This document shows, in pieces, positions 33,126 through 41,258 of a stretch of DNA of 64,000 bases. Where the stretch lies: assembly GCA_043747875.1 (NCBI GenBank), contig JAYTOI010000203.1, forward strand, positions 1 through 64,000, written 5' to 3'. How positions within the stretch are numbered: the first letter of the stretch is position 1; each line of letters begins with the position of its first letter. The position numbers were made by a program, and so were the translations under genes. The notes beneath the pieces are model-generated. The model saw only the letters and a list, made by a program, of their open reading frames with translations. It did not search any database and was not told where the DNA came from. Source of the DNA: CADEED01 sp043747875 (GTDB taxonomy: Bacteria; Pseudomonadota; Gammaproteobacteria; Steroidobacterales; Steroidobacteraceae).

Positions 33126-34522
33126 GCGCGCGGGGTGTGGGTGCCCGGACCCCCGTGATCGCGAGGGTCGCCATGGTCGCGGCCGCCTGGCTTTGCTCCG
33201 CGCCGGTTACGGCTGAGGCTGCGCTGCGCGAGGACTTCGCGTACGCGATGCCCGTCGAGCTGTGGGCGGGTGCGCCGTTGCAGTGGCTCGATCTGCCGAT
33301 CGCGGTATACCGTGAAGCGATCGATCCCCGGCTGAGCGACTTGCGCGTGCTGAACGGCAAAGGTGAGGTGGTGCCGTTCGCTCTGCAGCGGCCGCCGGTC
33401 GATGTGGTGCGCCCGGCAGCCGCGCAACGCCTGCCGATCTTTCCATTGCGCGGAGATCCGGGGGTCGCGACGGCCGAGTTCAGTCTCAGCATCCGCGGCG
33501 ACTCTCTCGAGGTACGACGGCATGACGCCATGCCACGCCTCGACGCGCCACTCGCGGCGATCCTCATCGACGCGCAGCCCGCCGTCGAAGCCATCGAGAC
33601 GCTGACCTTCGCGTCATCGGAAGACGCGGACTATTCCGTCACGGCGGTGCTCGAGGTCAGCAACGATCTGGTCGATTGGACCGCGGTCGACGCGCGCGTG
33701 CCGCTGGCGCGACTGCGGTATGGCGGCCAGGTCTTCGAGAAACTCGGCGTCACTCTGCAGCCGCCGATCCGCATGCGGTTCTGGCGTCTGCGCGCGCAGC
33801 CGGGCGAGAAGCTGCCGCGCTTCGACGGCGTCGCCGCGACCTACCGGGCGACGAGCGTGGCGGTAGATAGGCAGATGATCGAGGCGGCGGGCCGACGGGT
33901 CGCCGGTGCCGCCGGCGAGTACCTGTTCGATCTGGGCGCCCACGTGCCGGTGGATCGGCTGGAGCTCGAGCTGCCCGAGCTCAACACCGTGGCGCAGGTG
34001 GAGTACTTCGCGCGGCGGGCGCCCGCCGCACCGTGGCAGCCCGTCGCGCGCACCGCCGTACATCGCCTGCAGACATCAGCCGCCGAATTGCGCTCGGGGC
34101 CACTCACGATACCGGCGCAGTCCAGTCGCTACTGGCGCGTAGTCGTCGATCCGCGCGGCGGCGGTCTCGGCGCTGCGGTTCCCGGGCTGCGGGCCGGATG
34201 GCTCGCGCATCGCGTGGTGTTCGTGGCGCGCGGCGCGGCGCCGTTCGAGCTCGTCTACGGAAATTTCGCCGCCGAAAACGCCGAAGTGGCGCTCGATCGC
34301 CTCGTGCCCGGTGCCGCGTTGCCGGGCGGCGGTGCCGTGCTGGAGCAGCCGCTGGCGCGCGTGGGGACGCCGCGGTTGGCTGGTGGAGTGGAGCGGCTGC
34401 ATGCACCGCCGCCGCCCGGCAACTGGCGCCTCGCGATGCTGTGGGCCGCGCTGGGTGTCGGCGTGCTGTCGCTGGCCGCCGTGGCGTGGCGGCTCGCGCG
34501 CCAGATGCGCGGCGGTAGTTAG
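33122..34522 (+). CDS. DUF3999 membrane-anchored periplasmic protein
   Basis: The 466-residue product has a signal peptide (VAMVAAAWLCSAPVTAEA), a long periplasmic beta-rich region (FAYAMPVELWAGAPLQWLDL, LSDLRVLNGKGEVVPFALQR) and a C-terminal membrane anchor (LAMLWAALGVGVLSLAAVAW) with a short basic tail. This is the DUF3999 layout. Coupling to DUF2339 suggests one complex with the large membrane protein; the function is unknown. It is convergent with the folate-binding protein gene, 25 bp away. Confidence 0.9.
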   Translation: MSARGVGARTPVIARVAMVAAAWLCSAPVTAEAALREDFAYAMPVELWAGAPLQWLDLPIAVYREAIDPRLSDLRVLNGKGEVVPFALQRPPVDVVRPAAAQRLPIFPLRGDPGVATAEFSLSIRGDSLEVRRHDAMPRLDAPLAAILIDAQPAVEAIETLTFASSEDADYSVTAVLEVSNDLVDWTAVDARVPLARLRYGGQVFEKLGVTLQPPIRMRFWRLRAQPGEKLPRFDGVAATYRATSVAVDRQMIEAAGRRVAGAAGEYLFDLGAHVPVDRLELELPELNTVAQVEYFARRAPAAPWQPVARTAVHRLQTSAAELRSGPLTIPAQSSRYWRVVVDPRGGGLGAAVPGLRAGWLAHRVVFVARGAAPFELVYGNFAAENAEVALDRLVPGAALPGGGAVLEQPLARVGTPRLAGGVERLHAPPPPGNWRLAMLWAALGVGVLSLAAVAWRLARQMRGGS

Positions 34523-34547
34523 AGCCCGGCGCCCGGCCGGGGGCGGG

Positions 34548-35429
34548 CTATTCCGGTAACGAGTAGGGCAGCGGCAGCGGGCCGCCGACCACGATGCCCG
34601 CACCGGAGTCGGTGGTGGCCGCGGGCGCGACGACTGGCGGGGCGCCTTCCTCCGCGGTCGCCGCGTAGTTGCCCACCGCGAGCACTTCCTGTCCGCCCGC
34701 ATCGCGAGGGCCGGCGCGCACCACGGTGAGCGCGCGTCCGTCGGGGCCGCGCGCCGCATCGCCGGGCCGCAACTCCGAGCCGCTCGGGTTCAGCCAGCGT
34801 TGCATGCGTCGCTTCACGCGACCGCGGTAATGCGCGCGGGCGACGACTTCCTGGCCGGTATAACAGCCCTTGTCGAACGCGATCGCGCCTAACAGGTCGA
34901 GGTTGAGCATCTGCGCGACGAACTGCTCGCTGGTCGCGGCATATACCTGCGGCATGCCGGCGCGCAGGTCGGCGAGCGTCCAGCGTTCCGCTTCGGCACC
35001 GGGCGCGCCGTACCGCTCGTGCCCGACCGGAACCAACAGCAAGCGCCGGTCGGCCCAGGCGATTTCGGAAATCTCCGCAATTCGCGCGCCCGCTTCGACG
35101 CCGTACACTTGCAGCGTGGGGCCGGGGATTTCGATGCGCACCTTGGCGCGCAACACGTATTTGCGCAGGCGCTGCGCCACCGGCTCCACCAGTTCGAGCG
35201 GTAGCGCGGCGAGGAATTCTTCGGCCGACGTGCGCACGACTCCGAGCAGGGCGATGACGCGGCCCTGTGGATTGTGCAGGCCCGCAAGCGTGCTTGCTCC
35301 GCGCGCCAACTTCTCCATGTCGGCCGAAAGCTGGCCCTGCAGGAATTTCGCGCTGTCCGCGCCGTGGAATGCCAGCACGCCGAAGCCGCCACCATCCAGA
35401 CCGTTCGCCGTGTCGGCAGGAGTGCTCAT
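34548..35429 (-). CDS. ygfZ: folate-binding protein YgfZ
   Basis: YgfZ (IBA57-like) supports repair or assembly of iron-sulfur clusters with tetrahydrofolate. The family signature IAFDKGCYTGQEVVARAHYR, with its conserved Cys, is at about residues 182-201, and the GcvT-like start FGVLAFHGADSAKFLQGQLS is at about 14-33. I chose the ATG at 35427-35429 (MSTPADTANG), giving 293 residues; the longer open frame runs antisense through the SdhAF4-like gene. It lies divergent from the succinate dehydrogenase cluster, whose SdhB needs three Fe-S clusters. Confidence 0.92.
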   Translation of the reverse strand: MSTPADTANGLDGGGFGVLAFHGADSAKFLQGQLSADMEKLARGASTLAGLHNPQGRVIALLGVVRTSAEEFLAALPLELVEPVAQRLRKYVLRAKVRIEIPGPTLQVYGVEAGARIAEISEIAWADRRLLLVPVGHERYGAPGAEAERWTLADLRAGMPQVYAATSEQFVAQMLNLDLLGAIAFDKGCYTGQEVVARAHYRGRVKRRMQRWLNPSGSELRPGDAARGPDGRALTVVRAGPRDAGGQEVLAVGNYAATAEEGAPPVVAPAATTDSGAGIVVGGPLPLPYSLPE

Positions 35430-35490
35430 CTTTGTTTTTGCAGGGTTTTCATGTGGTCGTCCAGATGCGATTCTGGCAGACTTCGCGCCC

Positions 35491-35676
35491 GTGCCGAATG
35501 CCACTTCCGACGTAGATTCCTTGCGCCCAGCGGCCGCCGATGCCGATGCCGCGCCCGCGCCACAGGTGCGTCCGGCCGCGGAAATTCCCCGCGGCGTCGA
35601 ACGCGGCGGTCCACAGGGCCCCGAACCTACGCGCTTCGGCGATTGGGAGCGAAATGGCCGCTGCATCGACTTCTGA
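35491..35676 (+). CDS. SdhAF4-like succinate dehydrogenase assembly protein (DUF1674)
   Basis: This small gene ends with ERGGPQGPEPTRFGDWERNG and RCIDF, the diagnostic C-terminus of DUF1674/SdhAF4 proteins, which assist flavinylated SdhA during assembly. The N-terminal 35 residues are Ala/Pro-rich and not conserved, as in relatives. I propose the GTG at 35491 (61 residues); the exact start is uncertain. It sits 10 bases before sdhC, so it is probably the first gene of the sdh operon and easily missed because the open frame merges with antisense sequence of ygfZ. Confidence 0.82.
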   Translation: MPNATSDVDSLRPAAADADAAPAPQVRPAAEIPRGVERGGPQGPEPTRFGDWERNGRCIDF

Positions 35677-35686
35677 GGCGTAGGGA

Positions 35687-36079
35687 ATGAATCAGCGCCC
35701 GCTCTCACCGCACCTCGGCGTGTACAAGTTCATGTACACGATGGCGCTGTCCATCCTGCATCGAATCATGGGCCTGGCGCTGTCGGTCGCGTTCCTGGCG
35801 CTCGCCTGGTGGCTCATGGCGCTGGCGCAGGGTCCAGATGCCTACTCGAACGCCGTGGCGCTGCTGCGCACCGGCGTGTTCAAACTACTGCTGGCCGGCT
35901 GGGCGCTGGCATTCATCTATCACTTCTGCAACGGCATTCGTCACCTGTTCTGGGATGCCGGCAAGGGACTCGAGCGCGCGCAGGCGCGCCGCAGCGGCGC
36001 GTGGGTCGTGAGCGCGACGATCATCCTGTTTGCGCTGTTCGTGTGGATCGCGATGTTCACTCCCAAGGGGGTCGAATGA
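35687..36079 (+). CDS. sdhC: succinate dehydrogenase cytochrome b556 subunit
   Basis: This 130-residue membrane anchor begins SPHLGVYKFMYTMALSILHR, the quinone-site Ser/Arg region, and has three membrane segments. The haem-ligand histidine is in IYHFCNGIRHLFWDAG (about residues 79-94). GTAGGGA precedes the ATG. It overlaps sdhD by ATGA. Confidence 0.95.
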   Translation: MNQRPLSPHLGVYKFMYTMALSILHRIMGLALSVAFLALAWWLMALAQGPDAYSNAVALLRTGVFKLLLAGWALAFIYHFCNGIRHLFWDAGKGLERAQARRSGAWVVSATIILFALFVWIAMFTPKGVE

Positions 36080-36456
36080 GCCTGCGCACGCCGCTCGGCA
36101 AAGTGCTCGGCCGCGGCTCCGCGGGCGAGGGCGTCGGACACTGGTGGCAGCAACGCGTGACGTCCATCGCGCTGATCCCGCTCTCGCTGTGGTTTTTCAT
36201 CGGGCTGATGCGCCGCCATGCCGGCATGTACGTCGAGATCCAGGAGTGGCTATCGCAGCCCTGGCCCGCGGTGCTCGCGATGCTGCTGGTCGTCACGCTC
36301 GCGTGGCACTCCAAGCTCGGGGTGCAGGTGGTCATCGAAGACTACGTGCATGGCAAGGCGGCCAAGACCACGCTGCTGCTGTTGTCCGCCTCTGCGCACG
36401 TCGGCGCCACGTTCGCCGGCCTGTTCGCGCTGTTGCGCGTATCCCTGTACTCATGA
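36076..36456 (+). CDS. sdhD: succinate dehydrogenase membrane anchor subunit
   Basis: The 126-residue product has three membrane segments, with VGHWWQQRVTSIALIPLSLW opening the first and LAWHSKLGVQVVIEDYVHG (about residues 75-93) holding the second haem-b histidine and the quinone-site Asp-Tyr pair. It overlaps both sdhC and sdhA by ATGA, so the anchor and flavoprotein are produced together. Confidence 0.95.
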   Translation: MSLRTPLGKVLGRGSAGEGVGHWWQQRVTSIALIPLSLWFFIGLMRRHAGMYVEIQEWLSQPWPAVLAMLLVVTLAWHSKLGVQVVIEDYVHGKAAKTTLLLLSASAHVGATFAGLFALLRVSLYS

Positions 36457-38237
36457 GCGACTACGAATTCATCGATCACAGCTACGATGTCGTCGTGGTG
36501 GGCGCCGGCGGCGCGGGATTGCGCGCCACGCTGGGCCTCGCCGAGGCCGGTCTATCTACCGCATGCATCACCAAGGTGTTCCCGACGCGCAGCCACACAG
36601 TGGCGGCGCAGGGCGGCATCTCGGCCGCGCTCGGCAACATGGGCGAGGACGACTGGCGCTTTCATTTCTACGACACCATCAAGGGCTCGGACTGGCTCGG
36701 CGACCAGGACGCCATCGAGTTCATGTGCAAGGAGGCGCCCGCGGCCGTCATCGAACTCGAGCACTACGGCGTGCCGTTCTCACGCACCGGTGATGGACGC
36801 ATCTATCAGCGTCCGTTCGGCGGCATGACCACGCACTATGGCAAGGGCACGGCGCATCGTACCTGCGCGGCCGCGGACCGCACCGGCCATGCGATGCTGC
36901 ACACGCTGTATCAGCAGTCGATCAAGCACAACGCCGAGTTCTTCATCGAGTATTTCGCGCTCGATCTCATCATGCAGGACGGTGCCTGCCGTGGTGTCGT
37001 GGCGCTCGACCTGGCCACCGGCAAACTACATCGCTATCGCGCGCACACCGTCATCCTCGCCACCGGCGGTTACGGCCGCGCGTATTTCTCCTGCACCTCC
37101 GCGCACACCTGTACCGGAGACGGCGGCGGCATGGCGCTACGCGCCGGGCTGCCGATGCAGGACATGGAATTCGTGCAGTTCCATCCCACCGGCATCTACG
37201 GCTCGGGTTGTCTGATCACCGAAGGCTCGCGCGGCGAGGGCGGCTACCTCACCAACTCCGACGGCGAGCGTTTCATGGAACGCTATGCGCCGAACGCCAA
37301 GGACCTCGCCTCGCGCGATGTCGTGTCACGCTCGATGACCATCGAGATCCGTGGCGGCCGCGGCGTCGGCAAGGACAAGGACCACATCCATCTGCATCTG
37401 GAGCACCTCGGTCCCGAGGTCATTCATGCGCGGTTGCCGGGCATCGCCGAGACGGCGCGCATCTTCGCGGGCGTGGACGTCAACAAGGAGCCAATCCCCG
37501 TGCTGCCCACCGTGCACTACAACATGGGGGGCATTCCCTGCAACGTGCACGGCGAAGTAGTCACGTTCAAGAACGGCGATCCCGACACGGTGGTGCCGGG
37601 ACTCATGGCGGTCGGCGAGGCGGCCTGTGTGTCCGTGCACGGCGCGAACCGGCTCGGCAGCAACTCGTTGCTCGATCTCGTCGTCTTCGGGCGCGAAGCC
37701 GCGCGCCACGCGGCCGAGATCGTCAAGCCGGGCGTGCGTCATGCACCGCTCGCGAAGGAGGCCGGCGATTTCGCGGTCGCGCGGCTCGACCGGCTGCGCA
37801 ATGCCAAGGGCTCGCGCTCCACGGCCGAGATCCGTCTCGAGATGCAGAAAATCATGCAGCGCGACGCCGCGGTGTTCCGCACCGGCAAGACGTTGCAAGA
37901 GGGCGTCGGTGCGCTCGCGCAGACCTTCGCCTCGTTTGGCGACGTGAAGGTCGCCGACCGCAGTCTCATCTGGAACACGGATCTCATCGAGACCATCGAG
38001 TTGGACAATCTGCTCGGCCAGGCCACGGCCACCATCGTGTCCGCAGAAAATCGCACCGAGAGCCGCGGCGCCCACGCGCGTGAGGACTTCGAGGATCGCA
38101 ACGATGCGGACTGGCAGAAGCACACGCTGTGCTGGGTCGACGAGGCCGGCAGGACGCGCATCGAGTACCGGCCCGTGCACATGAAAACCATGACGACGGA
38201 TGTCGAGCCGATCCCTCCCAAGGCGAGAACGTATTGA
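36453..38237 (+). CDS. sdhA: succinate dehydrogenase flavoprotein subunit
   Basis: This 594-residue catalytic subunit oxidises succinate to fumarate. The FAD site starts VVVVGAGGAGLRATLGLAEA, and the histidine that binds FAD covalently lies in TRSHTVAAQGGISAALG. GANRLGSNSLLDLVVFGREA is the second FAD motif, and LPTVHYNMGGIPCN holds active-site residues. The C-terminal RTRIEYRPVHMKTM matches the family. It is coupled to sdhD and followed by sdhB after 12 bases. Confidence 0.98.
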   Translation: MSDYEFIDHSYDVVVVGAGGAGLRATLGLAEAGLSTACITKVFPTRSHTVAAQGGISAALGNMGEDDWRFHFYDTIKGSDWLGDQDAIEFMCKEAPAAVIELEHYGVPFSRTGDGRIYQRPFGGMTTHYGKGTAHRTCAAADRTGHAMLHTLYQQSIKHNAEFFIEYFALDLIMQDGACRGVVALDLATGKLHRYRAHTVILATGGYGRAYFSCTSAHTCTGDGGGMALRAGLPMQDMEFVQFHPTGIYGSGCLITEGSRGEGGYLTNSDGERFMERYAPNAKDLASRDVVSRSMTIEIRGGRGVGKDKDHIHLHLEHLGPEVIHARLPGIAETARIFAGVDVNKEPIPVLPTVHYNMGGIPCNVHGEVVTFKNGDPDTVVPGLMAVGEAACVSVHGANRLGSNSLLDLVVFGREAARHAAEIVKPGVRHAPLAKEAGDFAVARLDRLRNAKGSRSTAEIRLEMQKIMQRDAAVFRTGKTLQEGVGALAQTFASFGDVKVADRSLIWNTDLIETIELDNLLGQATATIVSAENRTESRGAHAREDFEDRNDADWQKHTLCWVDEAGRTRIEYRPVHMKTMTTDVEPIPPKARTY

Positions 38238-38249
38238 AGGATTTCCCGG

Positions 38250-39038
38250 ATGGTTGAATTCACGCTTCCCGCCAATTCGAAGATCGACAAGTCCGCCGGC
38301 CGGATCTTCAAGGCGCGCCCGGACGCGAAGAAAGTGCGGCGCTTCGTCGTATACCGCTTCGATCCCGACTCGGGCAGGAACCCGCACATGGACACGTATG
38401 AAGTGGACATGGACACCTGCGGGCCGATGGTTCTCGACGCGCTGCTCAAGATCAAGAACGAAATCGACTCGACACTCACGTTCCGCCGCTCCTGTCGCGA
38501 GGGGATCTGCGGCAGTTGCGCCATGAATATCGGCGGCACGAACACGCTCGCCTGTACCAAGGCCTGCGATGAGGTACGCGGCGACGTGAAGATCTATCCA
38601 CTGCCGCACATGCCGGTGGTGAAAGACCTCGTCCCCGATCTGACCAACTTCTACGCGCAGTACGCGGCGGTGAAGCCCTGGCTGCAGACGCGCACGCCCG
38701 CACCGCCCGATCGCGAGCGGCAGCAGTCGAAAGAGGATCAGGAGAAGATAGACCGGCCTTCGGCGTGCATCCTGTGCGCCTGCTGCTCCACTGCCTGTCC
38801 CAGCTACTGGTGGAACAGCGATCGTTTCCTCGGGCCGGCGGCATTGCTCGCAGCCTACCGCTGGATCATCGATTCGCGCGACGAGGCCACGGGCGAAAGA
38901 CTCGACGAGCTCGAAGATCCGTTCCGGCTGTATCGCTGCCACACCATCATGAATTGCACCGAGGCCTGCCCGAAGGACCTCAATCCCGCAAAGGCCATCG
39001 CCGAAATCAAAAAGATGATGCTGGAGCGCCAGCATTAG
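38250..39038 (+). CDS. sdhB: succinate dehydrogenase iron-sulfur subunit
   Basis: SdhB relays electrons from FAD to quinone. The 262 residues carry the 2Fe-2S ligands in SCREGICGSCAMNIGG and NTLAC, and the two cluster sites in CILCACCSTACPSYWW and NCTEACPKDLNPAKAI. The first 20 residues (LPANSKIDKSAGRIFKA) extend slightly beyond E. coli SdhB. It is followed by sdhE, the flavinylation factor. Confidence 0.98.
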   Translation: MVEFTLPANSKIDKSAGRIFKARPDAKKVRRFVVYRFDPDSGRNPHMDTYEVDMDTCGPMVLDALLKIKNEIDSTLTFRRSCREGICGSCAMNIGGTNTLACTKACDEVRGDVKIYPLPHMPVVKDLVPDLTNFYAQYAAVKPWLQTRTPAPPDRERQQSKEDQEKIDRPSACILCACCSTACPSYWWNSDRFLGPAALLAAYRWIIDSRDEATGERLDELEDPFRLYRCHTIMNCTEACPKDLNPAKAIAEIKKMMLERQH

Positions 39039-39064
39039 CCGAGTGAAAACCTTCTCCGAACTTC

Positions 39065-39352
39065 ATGGACGGCGCCTCCTTCACTTTCGAAGTAGGGGCG
39101 ACGATTTCCGTGGCGCGTGAGCGGCTGGGAATGCTCGAATGGCGCTGCCGGCGCGGCATGAAGGAGCTGGATCTGCTGCTGCTGCGGTATTTACGTGATC
39201 GACACGATCGTGCCGCAAGCGACGAACGCGCCGCGTTCGTCGAATTTCTCGAATTGCCCGACCCCGATATAGCGCGGTATCTCATCGCCGGCGATGTCCC
39301 GAACGACCCGCGCCACGCCGCGCTGTGCCGCGCGCTGCGCGGAGCGGATTGA
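39065..39352 (+). CDS. sdhE: FAD assembly factor SdhE
   Basis: SdhE (YgfY, CptB) helps attach FAD to SdhA. The signature LEWRCRRGMKELDLLLLRYL is at about residues 24-43 and FVEFLELPDPDIARYLIAGD at about 59-78. The ATG at 39065 gives 95 residues, but an ATG at 39131 (MLEWRCRRG) would give a product closer to the E. coli length, and neither has a strong ribosome binding site. It follows sdhB by 26 bases and overlaps the YgfX-like gene. Confidence 0.92.
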   Translation: MDGASFTFEVGATISVARERLGMLEWRCRRGMKELDLLLLRYLRDRHDRAASDERAAFVEFLELPDPDIARYLIAGDVPNDPRHAALCRALRGAD

Positions 39353-39788
39353 TTTCTTTCCTTCGCGGCGCGTCGTCGCGGCGGCGTTCGTCTGGCTATT
39401 TATGATGTGCGTCGCCGTGTTCGCCGCCTCGCTGCCGCTCGGGGTGCGCATCGCCATCTGCCTGATGCTTGCTCCGGTTTACGCCGCCTGCGTGCGTCGC
39501 GTAGTGCAGTTGCGTGGCCGGCACGCGGTGCGGGCGCTGGGCTGGACGGACGAGGGCGCGCTCCTGGCCTGGCTGGGATCGCACGGCGCGCCGCTCGGCG
39601 CGACGCTGGCGCCGGGCTCGTTCCGGCTGGGTGCGCGGATGCTCATCCTGACGGTGCAGACGGAAGCCGGTCGCCATGCCTTGCTGCTCGACGGCGCCGC
39701 GCAGGATCCGGCGGCGTTTCGGCGGCTCTGCCAGAGGCTCGAATGGCCGGCGGGGCGCCGTTCCCGGCGCGGTCAAAGCCCAAGCTGA
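39294..39788 (+). CDS. YgfX-like membrane protein
   Basis: The product has two adjacent membrane segments (VVAAAFVWLFMMCVAVFAAS and LGVRIAICLMLAPVYAACVR) followed by a soluble domain (LGATLAPGSFRLGARMLILT). This is the layout of YgfX (CptA), the usual partner of SdhE; it was described as a toxin acting on cytoskeletal proteins in E. coli, a role still debated. The start is uncertain: the ATG at 39294 overlaps sdhE by 59 bases, and an ATT at 39348 next to the sdhE stop is a possible rare start. Identification rests on position and topology. Confidence 0.72.
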   Translation: MSRTTRATPRCAARCAERIDFFPSRRVVAAAFVWLFMMCVAVFAASLPLGVRIAICLMLAPVYAACVRRVVQLRGRHAVRALGWTDEGALLAWLGSHGAPLGATLAPGSFRLGARMLILTVQTEAGRHALLLDGAAQDPAAFRRLCQRLEWPAGRRSRRGQSPS

Positions 39789-39858
39789 TACCATCCCGCC
39801 CAAGGTTTGAAGTGCATCACGAGTCATTCAAAATCATCCAATTAGAAACGCCCCGGAC

Positions 39859-39887
39859 TGAAACTTTCCAAGGCGTTCAGGGTCTAT
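39859..39887 (+). promoter_or_regulatory. candidate sigma-E promoter of rpoE
   Basis: TGAAACTT (39859-39866) and TCTAT (39883-39887), 16 bases apart, resemble the ECF sigma-E consensus (GGAACTT, 16 bases, TCTGA). Transcription would start around 39893, some 20 bases before the GTG of rpoE. Autoregulation of this kind is known for E. coli rpoE and Pseudomonas algU. Confidence 0.5.
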
Positions 39888-39915
39888 TCAGCCAGCCGGT
39901 TGCCGTGGTGCGCCG

Positions 39916-40524
39916 GTGACTACCGAAGACAGCGATCTGGTCCTCGTGCAGCGCGTGCAGCGCGGAGACAAGAGCGCATTCGATCTGCTGGTGCGCAAGT
40001 ACCAGCACAAAGTGGTGAAGCTGGTGTTGCGGTACGTTCGAAACCCGGCGGAAGCGGAAGATATTGCGCAAGAGGCATTCATCAAGGCTTATCGGGCTTT
40101 GCCCCAGTTTCGTGGCGACAGCGCCTTCTATACCTGGATGTATCGAATCGCGATCAACACTGCCAAGAATCAGCTCGCTTCGCGCGATCGCAGTCCGATC
40201 CGCTACGACCTGGACCTGACCGACCCTGAGGAATCGCACAGCGTGCAGGCCAAGCTTCAGGACCCCGATACGCCCGAGGGCATGGCTCTCACCGAAGAAA
40301 TTCGTCTCATCGTGAACTCTGCCATCGATGCATTGCCTGAAGAACTCAAGACGGCCATCGTGCTGCGCGAGCTCGACGGGTTGAGCTACGAGGAAATCGC
40401 CGCCGCCATGGAATGTCCCGTCGGGACGGTGCGTTCACGCATTTTTAGAGCACGCGAGGCGATCGACAAACGTCTGCGCGAAGTATTTGAAGGCGGCCTG
40501 GGCCGCACCGAGGAAATGGTATGA
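39916..40524 (+). CDS. rpoE: ECF sigma factor RpoE (AlgU type)
   Basis: This 202-residue sigma factor directs the envelope-stress response. Region 2 is seen in RNPAEAEDIAQEAFIKAYRA and FYTWMYRIAINTAKNQLASR. Region 4 is seen in LSYEEIAAAMECPVGTVRSR. The closeness to E. coli RpoE and P. aeruginosa AlgU is high throughout. The GTG at 39916 is the family start. It overlaps rseA, whose product holds it inactive at the membrane, and a matching promoter lies upstream. Confidence 0.96.
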   Translation: MTTEDSDLVLVQRVQRGDKSAFDLLVRKYQHKVVKLVLRYVRNPAEAEDIAQEAFIKAYRALPQFRGDSAFYTWMYRIAINTAKNQLASRDRSPIRYDLDLTDPEESHSVQAKLQDPDTPEGMALTEEIRLIVNSAIDALPEELKTAIVLRELDGLSYEEIAAAMECPVGTVRSRIFRAREAIDKRLREVFEGGLGRTEEMV

Positions 40525-41258
40525 ACGAAGAGCGCCAAAGCGAGAGCCTCAACGAAAGAGTGAGCCAGCTTTCCGCGATGTTCGATGGTGAGTTGCCGGC
40601 GGCGGAATGCGAATTGCTCGCACGGCGCCTCACTCGCGACGACCTGCTGCGTTCTCAATGGTCGCGCTATTCCCTGATCGGCGCCGCGCTGCGCTCGGAG
40701 CGGGGAGTGAGGCTCGACGACCGCGTGGCCAAGCGCGTTCAGGCGGCTCTCGCGCAAGACCCTATCTATGGAGAGTCCGCGGACAGCATCTCCGCCAGGC
40801 CGTCCGCCGCAGCGGATGCCGCTGGGGTCTTCTCACGACGTTGGGCTCGGTTCACCCGGCCGGCCGTCGGCGCCAGCATTGCCGCGGGCGTCGCCGCGGT
40901 GTCCATCTTCTGGCTGCGTGGTCCAGGTCCTGAGACCAACACGCTGCTTGCCAACGCTCCCCAGTCCGTCGCGGTCGTCGCGACTGCTCCGTTCACCGCT
41001 GCTGTGGCGCCCGCGGCCGCCGCGCGATCGGGCACCGATGAGCCCGAGCGGTACAGCACTCCGGCTCCGAGCTCGCACACCAGCCTCGCGCCACCGGCGC
41101 GGCTCGCGAATTACGTGGTCGCGCATAGTGAATACTCCGGTCCGTTGTCACGTCGCATGGCGCTGTTGTCGCTGGTCGGCACCGAAATTCCGGCCGAGCC
41201 GGCCGTGGTAGACAGCGCGGATCCGAATGAAAGCAGCGGAGCTCCCGATGCGCCGTGA
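40521..41258 (+). CDS. rseA: anti-sigma-E factor RseA/MucA
   Basis: The 245-residue product binds RpoE with its cytoplasmic N-terminus (NERVSQLSAMFDGELPAAEC, SQWSRYSLIGAALRSE, the RseA_N pattern), crosses the membrane once (about residues 113-132, VGASIAAGVAAVSIFWL), and ends with a periplasmic Ala/Pro-rich domain (LANYVVAHSEYSGPLSR) that binds RseB. On envelope stress it is cut by DegS- and RseP-type proteases. It is coupled to rpoE and overlaps rseB by 11 bases. Confidence 0.93.
   Translation: MNEERQSESLNERVSQLSAMFDGELPAAECELLARRLTRDDLLRSQWSRYSLIGAALRSERGVRLDDRVAKRVQAALAQDPIYGESADSISARPSAAADAAGVFSRRWARFTRPAVGASIAAGVAAVSIFWLRGPGPETNTLLANAPQSVAVVATAPFTAAVAPAAAARSGTDEPERYSTPAPSSHTSLAPPARLANYVVAHSEYSGPLSRRMALLSLVGTEIPAEPAVVDSADPNESSGAPDAP

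Noticed and set aside
37326..39035. 569-codon open frame on the minus strand over sdhA-sdhB
   Set aside because: It is antisense to well-supported sdhA and sdhB and has no recognisable domain.
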